Assembly (NCBI RefSeq): GCF_015230015.1
Contig: NZ_JAAKZC010000020.1
Span: 1-37,103, forward strand
Length of the DNA: 37,103 nt
Source of the DNA: Campylobacter concisus
Lineage (GTDB): Bacteria > Campylobacterota > Campylobacteria > Campylobacterales > Campylobacteraceae
Reading direction: 5' to 3'
Shown: positions 26,046 to 34,984 of the stretch, in pieces
Numbering within the stretch: position 1 is the first letter of the stretch
How the letters are laid out: each line of letters starts with the position of its first letter
The notes under the pieces: model-generated
Told to the model about the DNA's origin: nothing
What the model saw: the letters and a program-made list of their open reading frames with translations, nothing else
Database searches by the model: none
Position numbers and translations under genes: made by a program

Positions 26046-27881
26046 TTAGTTGATTGTCTTTAGGTAACTATTGTCATTTAAAAATAGATAAAGTTCGCCC
26101 AAAATTTGCTTCTTTTGTGTTTCGTTTATCAAAGTTGATTTCTCTAAGCGCTCATTTAGAGTGTCTTGGATCTCGTAGATATCGTAGTCCATGTCCTCCA
26201 TGATATCAAGGATCGACTGGCTCTCTAGTAAATTTGTGATCTTGTAGCCATCATTTGTTATCTCTATTGTAGCTTCTGTAGGGTGAGTAAAGAGATTGTG
26301 CTTCATACCGATCACCTCTTGGTATGCGCCAACTAGGAAAAATCCCAAGAAATAATCCTCCTTCTCCACATCCACGTCGTGCAAAAGTAGCGGGTTTTTC
26401 TCGTCATCATAGCTGATCTCGCCGTCGCTATCGCAGGTGATGTCCCAGATCGAAGCCGGCAGGGTAGGGCGCTCATCGAGCCTGTCAAGTGGCATGATAG
26501 GGAAATTTTGCTTTAGACCCCAAAAGTCTGGCAAGCTTTGAAAGATTGAGAAATTTAGCAGGTATCTCTCTTGAACCTCTTTTTGAATTTTGGTTAGATC
26601 GCTTGAGTTGCTTTTGTTGCCAAGCATCACGACAGCTTTTTTGCTAATGAGCCTTAAAAGTACCTCTGCGTTTGATCTATCTTGCAGATCGACATAGCCT
26701 AGATCAAAGAGCGTGAGGATGCTCTCGGTGTGATGGATGGCGTCGTGTAGGTATTCTAGGGCATTTGAAGGCTTGATTGATTTGTAAAGATCAACTAGCT
26801 CGGTTATTAAATTTGGATTATTTTTCTTTAAATTTAGCTTCTCTTCGGTGTATTCTTGAGAAAAAAGTTCAAGTACAGGGGCGACCAAAAGCGCGTGAGA
26901 AGCGGCGATGTAGCGACCTGACTCTATGAAGATATCTGGCTCGATCTCCTTTTTTTGCTCGCTTATGGTTTTAAGCATATAAACAACGTCGTTTGCATAT
27001 TCGTTTAATGTATAGTTTCTGCTGCTCTCCTCTTTAAACTGCGAGTATTCAATCGCTAGACCGCCGCCCAAATTTATCGCTTTTAAATTTGAGGCACCCA
27101 TTTTTCTAAGCTCAGCGTAGATATTGCCAGCCTCGATGAGTGCCTTTTTAAGAGGGTGGATCTCGCTTATTTGAGAGCCAATGTGAAAGTGTATCATCGT
27201 GAAATTTTCAAGTAAATTTGCCTTTTTTAGCATCTTTACAGCTTCTATAAGCTCTGTTGATGTTAGGCCAAATTTAGAGTGTATGCCACCACTTTTTGCC
27301 CAAAGGCCTGATCCCGTCGAGTGTAGTCTCACTCTAAGTCCGATCTTTGGTTTTGGTTTAAAGCGCTCTTTTGCGATGGCGATTATCGCTTCAAGCTCGT
27401 TTAAGCCCTCGATCGTTAGCGTGATGTTATGCCCCATTTCTGCGGCGATGAAGCCTATATTTATCATCTCTTTATCTTTAAAGCCATTTACCGTTATAGG
27501 CGCTTTGTCGTTGTTATAAGCCATAGTTAGAAGTAGCTCAGCCTTGCTACCAGCCTCAAGGCCGTAGTTATAGGGCTTGCCAAGACGCACTAGGTTTTTT
27601 ACAAAGCCTGGATATTGATTGACCTTGAGCGGAAAAACGGCGTTAAAGCTGCCTTTGTAGGCAAACTCTTTCTTTGCCTTTGCAAAGCTTGCGTGGATCT
27701 GCTCGATCTGCTTTTGGATAAGGTGTGGAAAGCGAAGCAATAGTGGCCCTCTATATCCGTCGTCCCTGATATCACGCACGATGTCGATGATCGCTGGCTT
27801 GCTAGCTTCGTTTATGCAGACTTTGCCGTCTTCTATCACAAAATTTGAATTGCCCCAAATGCTAAGTCCAAAATCATTCAT
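26046..27881 (-). CDS. speA: Biosynthetic arginine decarboxylase
   Basis: PLP-dependent fold-III decarboxylase making agmatine from arginine for polyamine synthesis. The PLP Lys is in AVFPLKVNQYPG (about residue 88), with GLEAGSKAELLL, LGGGLAIEYS, the DIFIESGRYI segment and the C-terminal ITCDSDGEI motif carrying active-site Cys and Asp. Its 611 residues fit SpeA. The ATG overlaps the hisS stop (ATGA). Confidence 0.95.
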   Translation of the reverse strand: MNDFGLSIWGNSNFVIEDGKVCINEASKPAIIDIVRDIRDDGYRGPLLLRFPHLIQKQIEQIHASFAKAKKEFAYKGSFNAVFPLKVNQYPGFVKNLVRLGKPYNYGLEAGSKAELLLTMAYNNDKAPITVNGFKDKEMINIGFIAAEMGHNITLTIEGLNELEAIIAIAKERFKPKPKIGLRVRLHSTGSGLWAKSGGIHSKFGLTSTELIEAVKMLKKANLLENFTMIHFHIGSQISEIHPLKKALIEAGNIYAELRKMGASNLKAINLGGGLAIEYSQFKEESSRNYTLNEYANDVVYMLKTISEQKKEIEPDIFIESGRYIAASHALLVAPVLELFSQEYTEEKLNLKKNNPNLITELVDLYKSIKPSNALEYLHDAIHHTESILTLFDLGYVDLQDRSNAEVLLRLISKKAVVMLGNKSNSSDLTKIQKEVQERYLLNFSIFQSLPDFWGLKQNFPIMPLDRLDERPTLPASIWDITCDSDGEISYDDEKNPLLLHDVDVEKEDYFLGFFLVGAYQEVIGMKHNLFTHPTEATIEITNDGYKITNLLESQSILDIMEDMDYDIYEIQDTLNERLEKSTLINETQKKQILGELYLFLNDNSYLKTIN

Positions 27882-29104
27882 CCCAGCTCCTTTTCAAGCT
27901 CATCTAAATTTATCGTTTTTTCGTCTTTGTTTTCTAAATTTTTATACCAAATTTTATTCTCTTTCATCTCGTTTTCGCCCACACAAAGGAAAATTTTTAC
28001 CTTTTTATTGTCGGCATTTTGCAGATGTTTTTGAAGTTTTTTGGCTTCATACGAAATTTCAACCTGATATTTTTTGCGAAGTTTTGAGCCAAGATTATAG
28101 ATAAAATCAACATTCGCCGTATCAAGCGCGCAAAGATAAACTCCAGCTCGCTCATCCTGAGCCTCGCCTAAAATTTCCATTATCCTCTCAACGCCCATCG
28201 CAAAACCAACGCCATAACTTGCTCTACCGCCAAGATACTCAACGAGCCTATCATATCTGCCGCCACCAGCGACCGCGCTTTGTGAGCCGATCTCGTTGCT
28301 TATAAACTCAAACGCCGTCTTGCAGTAGTAGTCAAGCCCACGAACGAGCTTAGTGTCTATCTCAAATTTAACGCCATTTGCTGTTAAAATTTCTTGCAGT
28401 TTTGCAAAATCAGCCTGCGCCTCGCAGCTTAAACTATCAGTGATGACTGGAGCGTTTTTGTAAATTTCTTGGCAGCTCTCGACCTTGCAGTCAAGCACGC
28501 GGATAGGATTTAAAAGCTTACGTCTTTTGCAGTCTTCGCAAATTTTTTCATCGTTTTCATCTAGAAATTTGACAAGCTTTTCTTTGTAAGACTTCATCGA
28601 GCTCTCGTCGCCAAGTGAGTTTATCTTTAGGGTTGTTTTTATATTTAGTCTGTTAAAAATTTCGCTCACCATCAAGATAATGCTCGCATCCTCATAGACG
28701 CTGCCCTCACCAAAGCACTCACAGCCAAACTGGTGAAACTCCCTTAAGCGGCCTTTTTGTGGGCGCTCGTAGCGAAACATCGAGCCATGATAGAAGCAGC
28801 GTTTTATAGCGTTTGCCCTATCAAGCTTCGCCTCGATAAATGCTCTAACCACGCCAGCTGTGCCCTCAGGACGCAAGCAAACGTCGTTGCCGCCTTTGTC
28901 TTCAAACTGATACATCTCTTTGCCTACGATATCACTGCTCTCGCCGACACTTCTTTTAAAAAGCGCCGTCTCCTCGAGGTGCGGGGTCAAAATTTGCTCA
29001 TATCCGTAGTTTTTTGCGACTTCCTCGCAGGTTTTGATTATCTGTGCGTAAAGTTTTGCGCGAGCTGGAAGCATATCTTTCATGCCACGAAGTGCCGTTA
29101 TCAT
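27878..29104 (-). CDS. hisS: Histidyl-tRNA synthetase
   Basis: Class II synthetase charging tRNA-His. Motif 1 is near the N-terminus (RGMKDMLP start, ILTPHLEETALF). Motif 2 reads FRYERPQKGRLREFHQFG, the histidine-specific LVRGLDYYCKTAFE is present, and motif 3 is GVGFAMGVERIM. A C-terminal anticodon-binding domain completes 408 residues. It follows tmk by 28 bases. Confidence 0.97.
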   Translation of the reverse strand: MITALRGMKDMLPARAKLYAQIIKTCEEVAKNYGYEQILTPHLEETALFKRSVGESSDIVGKEMYQFEDKGGNDVCLRPEGTAGVVRAFIEAKLDRANAIKRCFYHGSMFRYERPQKGRLREFHQFGCECFGEGSVYEDASIILMVSEIFNRLNIKTTLKINSLGDESSMKSYKEKLVKFLDENDEKICEDCKRRKLLNPIRVLDCKVESCQEIYKNAPVITDSLSCEAQADFAKLQEILTANGVKFEIDTKLVRGLDYYCKTAFEFISNEIGSQSAVAGGGRYDRLVEYLGGRASYGVGFAMGVERIMEILGEAQDERAGVYLCALDTANVDFIYNLGSKLRKKYQVEISYEAKKLQKHLQNADNKKVKIFLCVGENEMKENKIWYKNLENKDEKTINLDELEKELG

Positions 29105-29132
29105 CGCATTATCCTTTTTATTTTTTGTGATT

Positions 29133-29720
29133 TTACTTAAAATTTATAAAATTTTCTATCTCTTTTGAAATTAGCTCTATGCTTTTAGACGCGTCTATAA
29201 AAAGCGTTTCAAAGCCATTTTTGATAAGAATTTGCTTCATCAAACTTTGCACTTTTAAAAGATACTCAAGACCTCGAGCCTCGATCTTATCGCTTGTGCC
29301 TCTGCTTTTTAGTCGGGAGCTTATTAGCTCAGAACTCGTCTCAAAAAAGACTATTTTGTCTGCAAATTTATCATTTAGTGCAAATTTATTAAGCTCTAAA
29401 AGTACCTTTTCATCTAAATTTTCATCATTTGCTAAAGCGTAGGCGATGCCCGAGATAAAGCCTCTATCACTTAAAATGAGCCTATCTAAATTTGGAGCGA
29501 CTAGCTTTTCAAAATGCTCAGCCCTGTCAGCTAAAAATAGTAAAATTTCAGCCCTTTTGCCTATTTTTATGCTCGAGCTTAGCAAAATTTCTCGTAAATT
29601 TTCACCTAGCTGCGTGCCACCTGGCTCTTTTGTGACGATGGCGTCAGGAAATTTGGAAGCTAAAATTTCTATCTGCGTGCTCTTGCCAACGCCGTCAATG
29701 CCTTCAAACAAAACATACAT
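29133..29720 (-). CDS. tmk: Thymidylate kinase
   Basis: Phosphorylates dTMP to dTDP. The P-loop is FEGIDGVGKST (residues 4-14), EPGGTQLGE binds substrate, the DR motif is LSDRGFISGIAY, and a short lid region with RLKSRG follows. At 195 residues it is normal size. The ATG comes two bases after the coaD stop. Confidence 0.96.
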   Translation of the reverse strand: MYVLFEGIDGVGKSTQIEILASKFPDAIVTKEPGGTQLGENLREILLSSSIKIGKRAEILLFLADRAEHFEKLVAPNLDRLILSDRGFISGIAYALANDENLDEKVLLELNKFALNDKFADKIVFFETSSELISSRLKSRGTSDKIEARGLEYLLKVQSLMKQILIKNGFETLFIDASKSIELISKEIENFINFK

Positions 29721-29721
29721 T

Positions 29722-30192
29722 TTACGCCTTTAAATTTTTAAGAATTTTTACTGGCACTAGGTTGCTCACGTCGCCGTCGTGGCGCAAGACTGAGCGGACG
29801 ATCGAGCTTGAAATGAAGGCGTTATTTAAGCTTGGCATAAGATAAACCGTCTCAAATTCGTCCCAGAGTGCAGCGTTTGCGTAGCCGATTTGTAGCTCAT
29901 ACTCAAAGTCGCTAACCGCGCGAAGGCCCCTGATGACAGTGTTTATGCCGTGTGATTTAGCAAAATCAACAAGCAAGTTATCAAAGCCAAGCACGCTTAC
30001 GTTTTTTAGCTCACAAACTGCCTCTTTTGCCATCTCTATGCGCTTTTCATGTGCGAACATCGGCTGTTTGCTGTCACTTTTTGCGACTGCGACGATTACT
30101 TTGTCAAAAATTTTTGTAGCCCTTATGATGACGTCTAAATGGCCGTTTGTGATGGGGTCAAAGGTCCCTGGATAGATGCAAGATTTTTTCAA
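29722..30192 (-). CDS. coaD: Pantetheine-phosphate adenylyltransferase
   Basis: Makes dephospho-CoA from 4'-phosphopantetheine and ATP. The nucleotidyltransferase motif TFDPITNGH is at the N-terminus (about 10-18 from the TTG), with the typical TVIRGLRAVSDFEYE and ISSSIVRSV. I choose the TTG at 30190-30192, which overlaps the ubiX stop as TTGA and has AGGTGG at suitable distance; the alternative is a GTG at 30201, adding three residues. Product 156 residues. Confidence 0.94.
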   Translation of the reverse strand: MKKSCIYPGTFDPITNGHLDVIIRATKIFDKVIVAVAKSDSKQPMFAHEKRIEMAKEAVCELKNVSVLGFDNLLVDFAKSHGINTVIRGLRAVSDFEYELQIGYANAALWDEFETVYLMPSLNNAFISSSIVRSVLRHDGDVSNLVPVKILKNLKA

Positions 30193-30740
30193 ATTTGCCA
30201 CCTTTTGTAAAGATTATTTTTGATTTTTAAAGCATCAAGCCACTTGCCGATGATGAAATTCTCCATATCATGAAGGCTTTTTATGCCTGCGTAGTAGCCT
30301 AAAACTGGGGGTGCGATGATAGCTCCAAGAGACGAGAGTAGCTGCATCTGAGAAAGCGCGATAGCAGAAAATGGCATCTCTCTAACGCCCAAAACTAGCC
30401 TTTGTCTCTCCTTTAACGCGACACTTGCAGCTCTTGTGATGAGCGTGTCACTTATGCCGTTTGCAACCTTGGCTAGGGTGTTGGTAGAGCAGGGCGCTAT
30501 GATCATCGCCTCCGTACCAAACGAGCCAGAAGCTGGGCCTGCACCAAGGTCTTGATCATCATAAATTTTTACGCCAAGATCATCTAAATTTAACTTCAAA
30601 TTTTCCTCAGCCACTAAGACTTTCATGGCATTTTTACTAACTATGACGTGCGCTTCACAGCTATCTTTGGCGGCACGAACAAGCTTTAGAAAAAGCCCAG
30701 CCCCACTTGCTCCGGTGGCTGCAAAAACTACCTTTTTCAT
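30189..30740 (-). CDS. ubiX: Flavin prenyltransferase UbiX
   Basis: Attaches a dimethylallyl group to FMN to make the prenylated flavin cofactor of UbiD-type decarboxylases. The 183-residue flavoprotein shows the FMN loop VVFAATGASGAG, the central IAPCSTNTLAKVANGISD and the substrate loop LVLGVREMP. The ATG overlaps the flgA stop and its own stop overlaps coaD. No ubiD is in this window. Confidence 0.95.
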   Translation of the reverse strand: MKKVVFAATGASGAGLFLKLVRAAKDSCEAHVIVSKNAMKVLVAEENLKLNLDDLGVKIYDDQDLGAGPASGSFGTEAMIIAPCSTNTLAKVANGISDTLITRAASVALKERQRLVLGVREMPFSAIALSQMQLLSSLGAIIAPPVLGYYAGIKSLHDMENFIIGKWLDALKIKNNLYKRWQI

Positions 30741-31609
30741 CTTATAACTGCCTCATCTTTGCCTGAAACTGTGGCCTGTAAAATTTTATTTTCTCTTGTT
30801 CTTATCTTTATCATATCGCCTAAATTTCCATCTTCAAGTGCCTTTACTTCAGCGATTATCTTGACGCCACCTTCGCTCAAAACTGCATTTAGCATTTGCC
30901 CTTTTTTAACTAAGCTTATGGCGTTAAATTGGCGTTTGGTTAAAATTTCACCACTTCTTATCTGCACTTTTGTGACAAGTGTTGAGGCGCTAAGTCCAAA
31001 AAGCGCGTCACGTGGCCATTTGCTAAACTCGATCATCGTTGGTTGGTAGTCAAGCAAGCTTAAAATGTGGTTTGTATTCATTGAATTTATAGCGATAAAA
31101 ACTGGCATTTTGGCGTTAAAGCTAAATTTAAAATAGAGGCTTTTTAAGCTTAAATCAACATCCTCAAATGAGGCTCTAAAAACGCCTTTTTGGCTATTTT
31201 GGTCGTTTAAGAAGATATTTTTAAAGACTAGATCTTTAAAATTTGCAGGGAGTTTGTTTTGCGGGCTGATGCTAAGATCGCTCACGCTGATGCCTGGATA
31301 CTCGTTGCTGATCTCTCTTAGAAATTGCATCTGAATTTCATCCATGATAGAGCAATTTTTCACAAAAGCCACGCTACCGCCACTTTTGTCATTATATGTT
31401 TTAAAATTTGCTGTTAGAATTTCATAGAGTTTTTTGCTATCTATCTTGGCTGCTCTTTTGCCTTCTAAGTTTAAAATTTCATTATCTTCGCCCTCAAAGC
31501 CAAAAGTACTGAGTGAAATTTGATCATTTACGACGCAATACATCGGATAGATGCTGACTTCATTTGCAAAAAGTTTCGTGGAAAATAAAAAAATGAGTAT
31601 AAAAAAGAT
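30737..31609 (-). CDS. flgA: Flagellar basal body P-ring formation chaperone FlgA (start codon unresolved)
   Basis: Periplasmic chaperone for the flagellar P ring. The C-terminal SAF-type region is clear: LVTKVQIRSGEILTKRQF, then VKKGQMLNAVLSEGGVKI and GDMIKIRTRENKILQATVSG. The N-terminal signal peptide runs IFFILIFLFSTKLFANE. No ATG, GTG or TTG lies in frame between the tRNA-Gly gene and this signal peptide. The open frame does run back through the tRNA to an ATG at 31723, but those residues are translated tRNA sequence. I give the limit at the first codon (ATC) at the tRNA end; ATA at 31600 or GTT at 31621 are other options. The end overlaps ubiX. Confidence 0.75.
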   Translation of the reverse strand: MFFILIFLFSTKLFANEVSIYPMYCVVNDQISLSTFGFEGEDNEILNLEGKRAAKIDSKKLYEILTANFKTYNDKSGGSVAFVKNCSIMDEIQMQFLREISNEYPGISVSDLSISPQNKLPANFKDLVFKNIFLNDQNSQKGVFRASFEDVDLSLKSLYFKFSFNAKMPVFIAINSMNTNHILSLLDYQPTMIEFSKWPRDALFGLSASTLVTKVQIRSGEILTKRQFNAISLVKKGQMLNAVLSEGGVKIIAEVKALEDGNLGDMIKIRTRENKILQATVSGKDEAVIR

Positions 31610-31683
31610 GGAGCGGGAAACGAGATTCGAACTCGCGACCCCAACCTTGGCAAGGTTGTGCTCTACCCCTGAGCTATTCCCGC
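31609..31683 (-). tRNA. tRNA-Gly (anticodon GCC), CCA encoded
   Basis: On the minus strand, the 75-base gene starts GCGGGAATAGCTCAG and ends TCCCGCTCCA. The acceptor stem GCGGGAA pairs with TTCCCGC and the anticodon loop is TTGCCAA with anticodon GCC. The T arm holds GTTCGAATC, and the D arm GCTCAGGGGTAGAGC. The CCA end is encoded. It lies between moeA and flgA. Confidence 0.97.
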
Positions 31684-31701
31684 AATCAAAATGAAGTCCG
31701 C

Positions 31702-31730
31702 ATTTTATCAGATTGTTTTTCATTTGTCAA
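31702..31730 (-). promoter_or_regulatory. tRNA-Gly promoter (sigma-70 type)
   Basis: On the minus strand, TTGACA (31730-31725), a 17-base spacer and TAAAAT (31707-31702) precede the tRNA, whose first base is 18 bases beyond the -10. It sits just behind the moeA stop. A full TTGACA is again unusual for this genus. It would also drive flgA and the genes after it. Confidence 0.75.
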
Positions 31731-31733
31731 GAA

Positions 31734-32894
31734 TTATGGAAGTTTTATGAGTAAAATTTCACTATTTTGTAAAATTTCACCTTGATCAGGGCTAGTTATC
31801 AACACAAAATCGCTCTTTAATATATGATTTATCATACCTGAGCCATATTTTCCGCCATCAGTTGCTATAAATTTGCCATCAATTACATTGCCAAAAACAG
31901 CATTTGCTCTGCCCGATTTTACCTTTAAATTTTCACTATTTATAGCTTTTTGCGTCACAAAGCACTCGCTTTTTAGAAGTGGCAAAACAAGCATCATCGT
32001 GCAAAGATAAGCAGCCATAGGGTTGCCAGGCAAGATAAAAACAAGCCTGCCATCTTTTTCGTAAGCCTTGCAAGGTCTGCCAGGTCTTATGTCAAGGTGT
32101 GAGTAAATTTCGTTATATCCAAGCTCGCTTAGGGCCATTTTCATGAAGTCGGCCTCACCAGCGCTCGCTCCGCCAGAGCAGATAACGATATCGTAGTTTT
32201 CAGCGTTTAAAAATGCCTGTTTTACAGCATTTAGCTCATCTTTTATGATACCAAGATATGAGCTTTTTTGGCTGATTGAGCTAAGAAGTGCAGCGATGCC
32301 AAGTGCGTTTGCGTTGTAAATTTCATCCTCGCTAGCTCTTTGCCAAGGCTCGATGATCTCGTTTCCGCTTGAGTAAATTCCAACACTAGGCTGCTTTTTA
32401 ACTTCTATAAAGCTTATACCCTGAGCTGCAAGCATCATCACGCTTCTTGTGTTTAAAATTTCACCACTTTTTAGTAAAATCTCACCAACCTTTGTCTCTT
32501 CGCCTTTAAAGCGGTAAGCTTCGCCCTTTTTAAGCTTAGCTGGTGCTTTAACAAACTCACCCTCAACGACGCAATCTTCAAATCTCATGACCGTGTCAGA
32601 GCCCTTTGGCATCTTTGCACCTGTCATTATCTTCACGCACTCGTTTTTGCCGATAGTTAGCTGCTCTTTATCGCCTGCAAAGGCACTTGCGATGATCTTA
32701 TAAGGCTCATCTTTTTCATCAAATTTAACAGCAAATCCATCAAGCGCTGAGTTATCAAAGCAGGGCAGGTCTTTGAGGGCTATCACGTCATTTGCTAAGG
32801 TTTTGCCAAGAGCCTCGCTAAGAGGTAAAATTTCACTCTCATTTTTTGGTTTAAATTTAGCCATTAAAGCCTCAAGTGCGTCATTTACTAGCAT
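31734..32894 (-). CDS. moeA: Molybdopterin molybdenumtransferase MoeA
   Basis: Inserts molybdate into adenylylated molybdopterin, the step after Mog. Seen in order: the N-terminal PCFDNSALDGFAV, KIMTGAKMPKGSDTVMRFED, SSGNEI, the molybdopterin-binding CSGGASAGEADFM, and LPGNPMAAY, with the C-terminal beta domain at the end. Length 386. GAGGAG precedes the ATG, two bases after the murA stop, so murA and moeA are co-transcribed. Confidence 0.94.
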   Translation of the reverse strand: MLVNDALEALMAKFKPKNESEILPLSEALGKTLANDVIALKDLPCFDNSALDGFAVKFDEKDEPYKIIASAFAGDKEQLTIGKNECVKIMTGAKMPKGSDTVMRFEDCVVEGEFVKAPAKLKKGEAYRFKGEETKVGEILLKSGEILNTRSVMMLAAQGISFIEVKKQPSVGIYSSGNEIIEPWQRASEDEIYNANALGIAALLSSISQKSSYLGIIKDELNAVKQAFLNAENYDIVICSGGASAGEADFMKMALSELGYNEIYSHLDIRPGRPCKAYEKDGRLVFILPGNPMAAYLCTMMLVLPLLKSECFVTQKAINSENLKVKSGRANAVFGNVIDGKFIATDGGKYGSGMINHILKSDFVLITSPDQGEILQNSEILLIKLP

Positions 32895-32896
32895 TT

Positions 32897-34165
32897 TTAC
32901 TCCTCAAGCCTAACTATTTTTGCCCCAAGGCTTTTAAATTTCTCCTCAAGCCTCTCATAGCCTCTATCAAGGTGGTAAATTCTATGCACTAAGCTCTCAC
33001 CATTTGCGATGAGAGCGGCTAGTATCAGCGCTGAGCTCGCTCTAAGATCTGTCGCCATGACATCAGCTGCGTTTAAATTTGCAGGGGCATAAACGCTTGC
33101 GATATGACCATTTAAGCGGATATCAGCGCCCATCCTAGCTAGCTCGCTAACGTGCATAAAGCGGTTTTCAAAAAGCCTCTCATCTATCGTACTAACGCCA
33201 TTTGCTGCTAGACAAAGCGCCATAAACTGAGCCTGCATATCGGTCGGAAAGCCAGGATACTCGGTCGTTCTTATCTCGACTGGTTTTATCTCATTTGTCG
33301 GCAAAATCGTGATCTTATCGCCATCCACTTCAATACCAAAGCCCATCTCTTCAAATTTATTCAAAATGGCCGTCATGTGCGCTGCATTTGCCTTTGTGAC
33401 TGAAATTTTGCTATTTGTGATAGCTCCAGCGCAGAGGTATGTGCCAGCCTCGATCCTATCAGGAATGACCTCGACATCGCAAATTTCAAGTAGCTTTTGG
33501 CTGCTGCCAGTGATCTTTAGCTCGCTCGTGCCGATGCCTTCTATCTTGACGCCACTTTGAGCTAAAATTTCACAAATTTGCACCACTTCAGGCTCAAGTG
33601 CGACGTTAAAAAGCTCTGTCGTGCCGTGCGCTAGTGCTGCTGCCATGATGATGTTTTCGCTGCCAGTCACGGTGATCTTATCAAACACTATCTTTGCACC
33701 TTTTAGGCCATTTAGCGCGGTTGCGACAACATAGCCTTGCTTTATCTCGATATTTGCACCCATCTTCTCAAGTGCGCTTAGGTGCAGGTCTATTGGTCTT
33801 TGCCCGATCGCACAGCCTCCGGGCAGGCTCACCTCGCAGTGTCCAAAGCGTGCTAGAAGCGGACCAAGCGTTAGGATAGAAGCGCGCATCTTTCTAACGA
33901 TGTCGTAGTTTGCTTTGGTAGAATTTACGCTGCTTGTGTCGATACTTAGTGAGTTTTCATCTTTAAATTCGCACTTTGCACCAAGATTAACTAGCAACTG
34001 GCAAAGCGTCTTTATGTCAGCGACATTTGGGATATTTGTTAAATTTATCTTATTTTTAGCAAGTAGGGTTAGGGCGATGATAGGTAGGGCGGCATTTTTG
34101 GCTCCGCTGATCTTTACTTCGCCGCTTAATTTGGCATTGCCTTCTATTTTTAGATAGTGCATCAT
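32897..34165 (-). CDS. murA: UDP-N-acetylglucosamine 1-carboxyvinyltransferase
   Basis: First committed step of peptidoglycan synthesis; transfers enolpyruvate from PEP to UDP-GlcNAc. The Lys in [10 protein letters not shown] (about 23) and the catalytic Cys in [16 protein letters not shown] (about 118) are present, the latter being the cysteine alkylated by fosfomycin in sensitive species. [13 protein letters not shown] and [11 protein letters not shown] follow the family. The 422 residues begin with a double Met; either ATG could serve, with AAGG upstream. Confidence 0.97.
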   Translation of the reverse strand: MMHYLKIEGNAKLSGEVKISGAKNAALPIIALTLLAKNKINLTNIPNVADIKTLCQLLVNLGAKCEFKDENSLSIDTSSVNSTKANYDIVRKMRASILTLGPLLARFGHCEVSLPGGCAIGQRPIDLHLSALEKMGANIEIKQGYVVATALNGLKGAKIVFDKITVTGSENIIMAAALAHGTTELFNVALEPEVVQICEILAQSGVKIEGIGTSELKITGSSQKLLEICDVEVIPDRIEAGTYLCAGAITNSKISVTKANAAHMTAILNKFEEMGFGIEVDGDKITILPTNEIKPVEIRTTEYPGFPTDMQAQFMALCLAANGVSTIDERLFENRFMHVSELARMGADIRLNGHIASVYAPANLNAADVMATDLRASSALILAALIANGESLVHRIYHLDRGYERLEEKFKSLGAKIVRLEE

Positions 34166-34199
34166 TATTTTTTGCCTTAAGAAAATATATTTTTTGCCG

Positions 34200-34227
34200 A
34201 TTATATTGTTTTTAAACTTAGAGTAAA
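34200..34227 (-). promoter_or_regulatory. Probable murA-moeA promoter
   Basis: On the minus strand, TATAAT (34205-34200) is a perfect -10 hexamer, with TTTACT (34227-34222) 16 bases upstream as a poor -35. Transcription would start near 34193, about 28 bases before the first murA ATG. Confidence 0.5.
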
Positions 34228-34266
34228 GAAAACAGGGCGCTATTTTCGCTTTATTTACATTTAAGA

Positions 34267-34274
34267 GTTAAAAT
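34267..34274 (+). promoter_or_regulatory. Possible -10 for the NlpC/rhomboid/DUF455/SixA operon
   Basis: GTTAAAAT fits the extended Campylobacter -10 pattern and lies 30 bases before the ATG at 34304, with GGA upstream of the start. The divergent gap of 138 bases is AT-rich and offers other candidates. Confidence 0.35.
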
Positions 34275-34303
34275 TACGAAAATTAATTATTTTGGATAAA
34301 AAT

Positions 34304-34984
34304 ATGTTAAGTTTAATAAATAAAAGAATATTTTTCGCACTCTGCATTACGCTTTTTACAGGTTGTTCTTTCACCTCAAATGAGCCTAAAATCCCACAAA
34401 ATGACTACAATCAAACCGCCTCTACAAGCGAAGACTTTAGCAGACAAACTTCAAGTGAGCTTTTAGACGAAGATGACGGCAGAGCAGATAAAGAATTTGG
34501 TTCATTTTTTAAAAAATACTTAAACACTAGAGCAGGGGGCGACTGCTCAGGCTTTGTCTCTATCGTAAATGCGAAATATAAAAATATGTATTTTGATGAA
34601 AAAACCATCAATAACTACTACAGTAAGGGCGGCAGAAAGTCAAAAGCCATCTACAACTTCTATGAAAGCCAAAATTTAATTACTCATAAAAATCCAAAAA
34701 AAGGCGATCTTATCTTCTTTTCAAACACCCTTGGCAAAGGCATACAAAAAAATAAAGACAAGAAAAATGTTACTCACGTTGGCATCGTAACGGCCATACT
34801 CCCAGACGAGACGGTCAAATTTATCCACAACTCTGGCGGCAGGATCATCCACAGCTATATGAATTTAAAACAAAAAAATACGCACCTAAAGGGCGATAAA
34901 GAGATAAATAGCTATGTCGTAAGGTGCTCAAATTCTAGCTGCCTAGCGTCAAATAGGTTTGCTGGATATGGCAAAGCCAAGTAG
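34304..34984 (+). CDS. NlpC/P60-family lipoprotein, probable peptidoglycan endopeptidase
   Basis: A 226-residue lipoprotein with a basic N-terminus, hydrophobic stretch and lipobox LFTGC (Cys 21). A low-complexity linker (about 25-60) leads to a papain-like domain: catalytic Cys 81 in GGDCSGFVSI, His 158 in THVGIVTAI, and His 175 in FIHNSG as likely third residue. KKGDLIFFS (132-140) is the typical NlpC strand. It would cut peptide bonds in peptidoglycan from the outer-membrane side. I use the ATG at 34304; a TTG 12 bases earlier is possible. Its end overlaps the next gene by 17 bases. Confidence 0.85.
   Translation: MLSLINKRIFFALCITLFTGCSFTSNEPKIPQNDYNQTASTSEDFSRQTSSELLDEDDGRADKEFGSFFKKYLNTRAGGDCSGFVSIVNAKYKNMYFDEKTINNYYSKGGRKSKAIYNFYESQNLITHKNPKKGDLIFFSNTLGKGIQKNKDKKNVTHVGIVTAILPDETVKFIHNSGGRIIHSYMNLKQKNTHLKGDKEINSYVVRCSNSSCLASNRFAGYGKAK

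Noticed and set aside
31610-31723. N-terminal extension of flgA reading MKNNLIKCGLHF and onward through SSGVEHNLAKV
   Set aside because: This is the tRNA-Gly gene and its leader read as protein; the real FlgA begins at the signal peptide after it.
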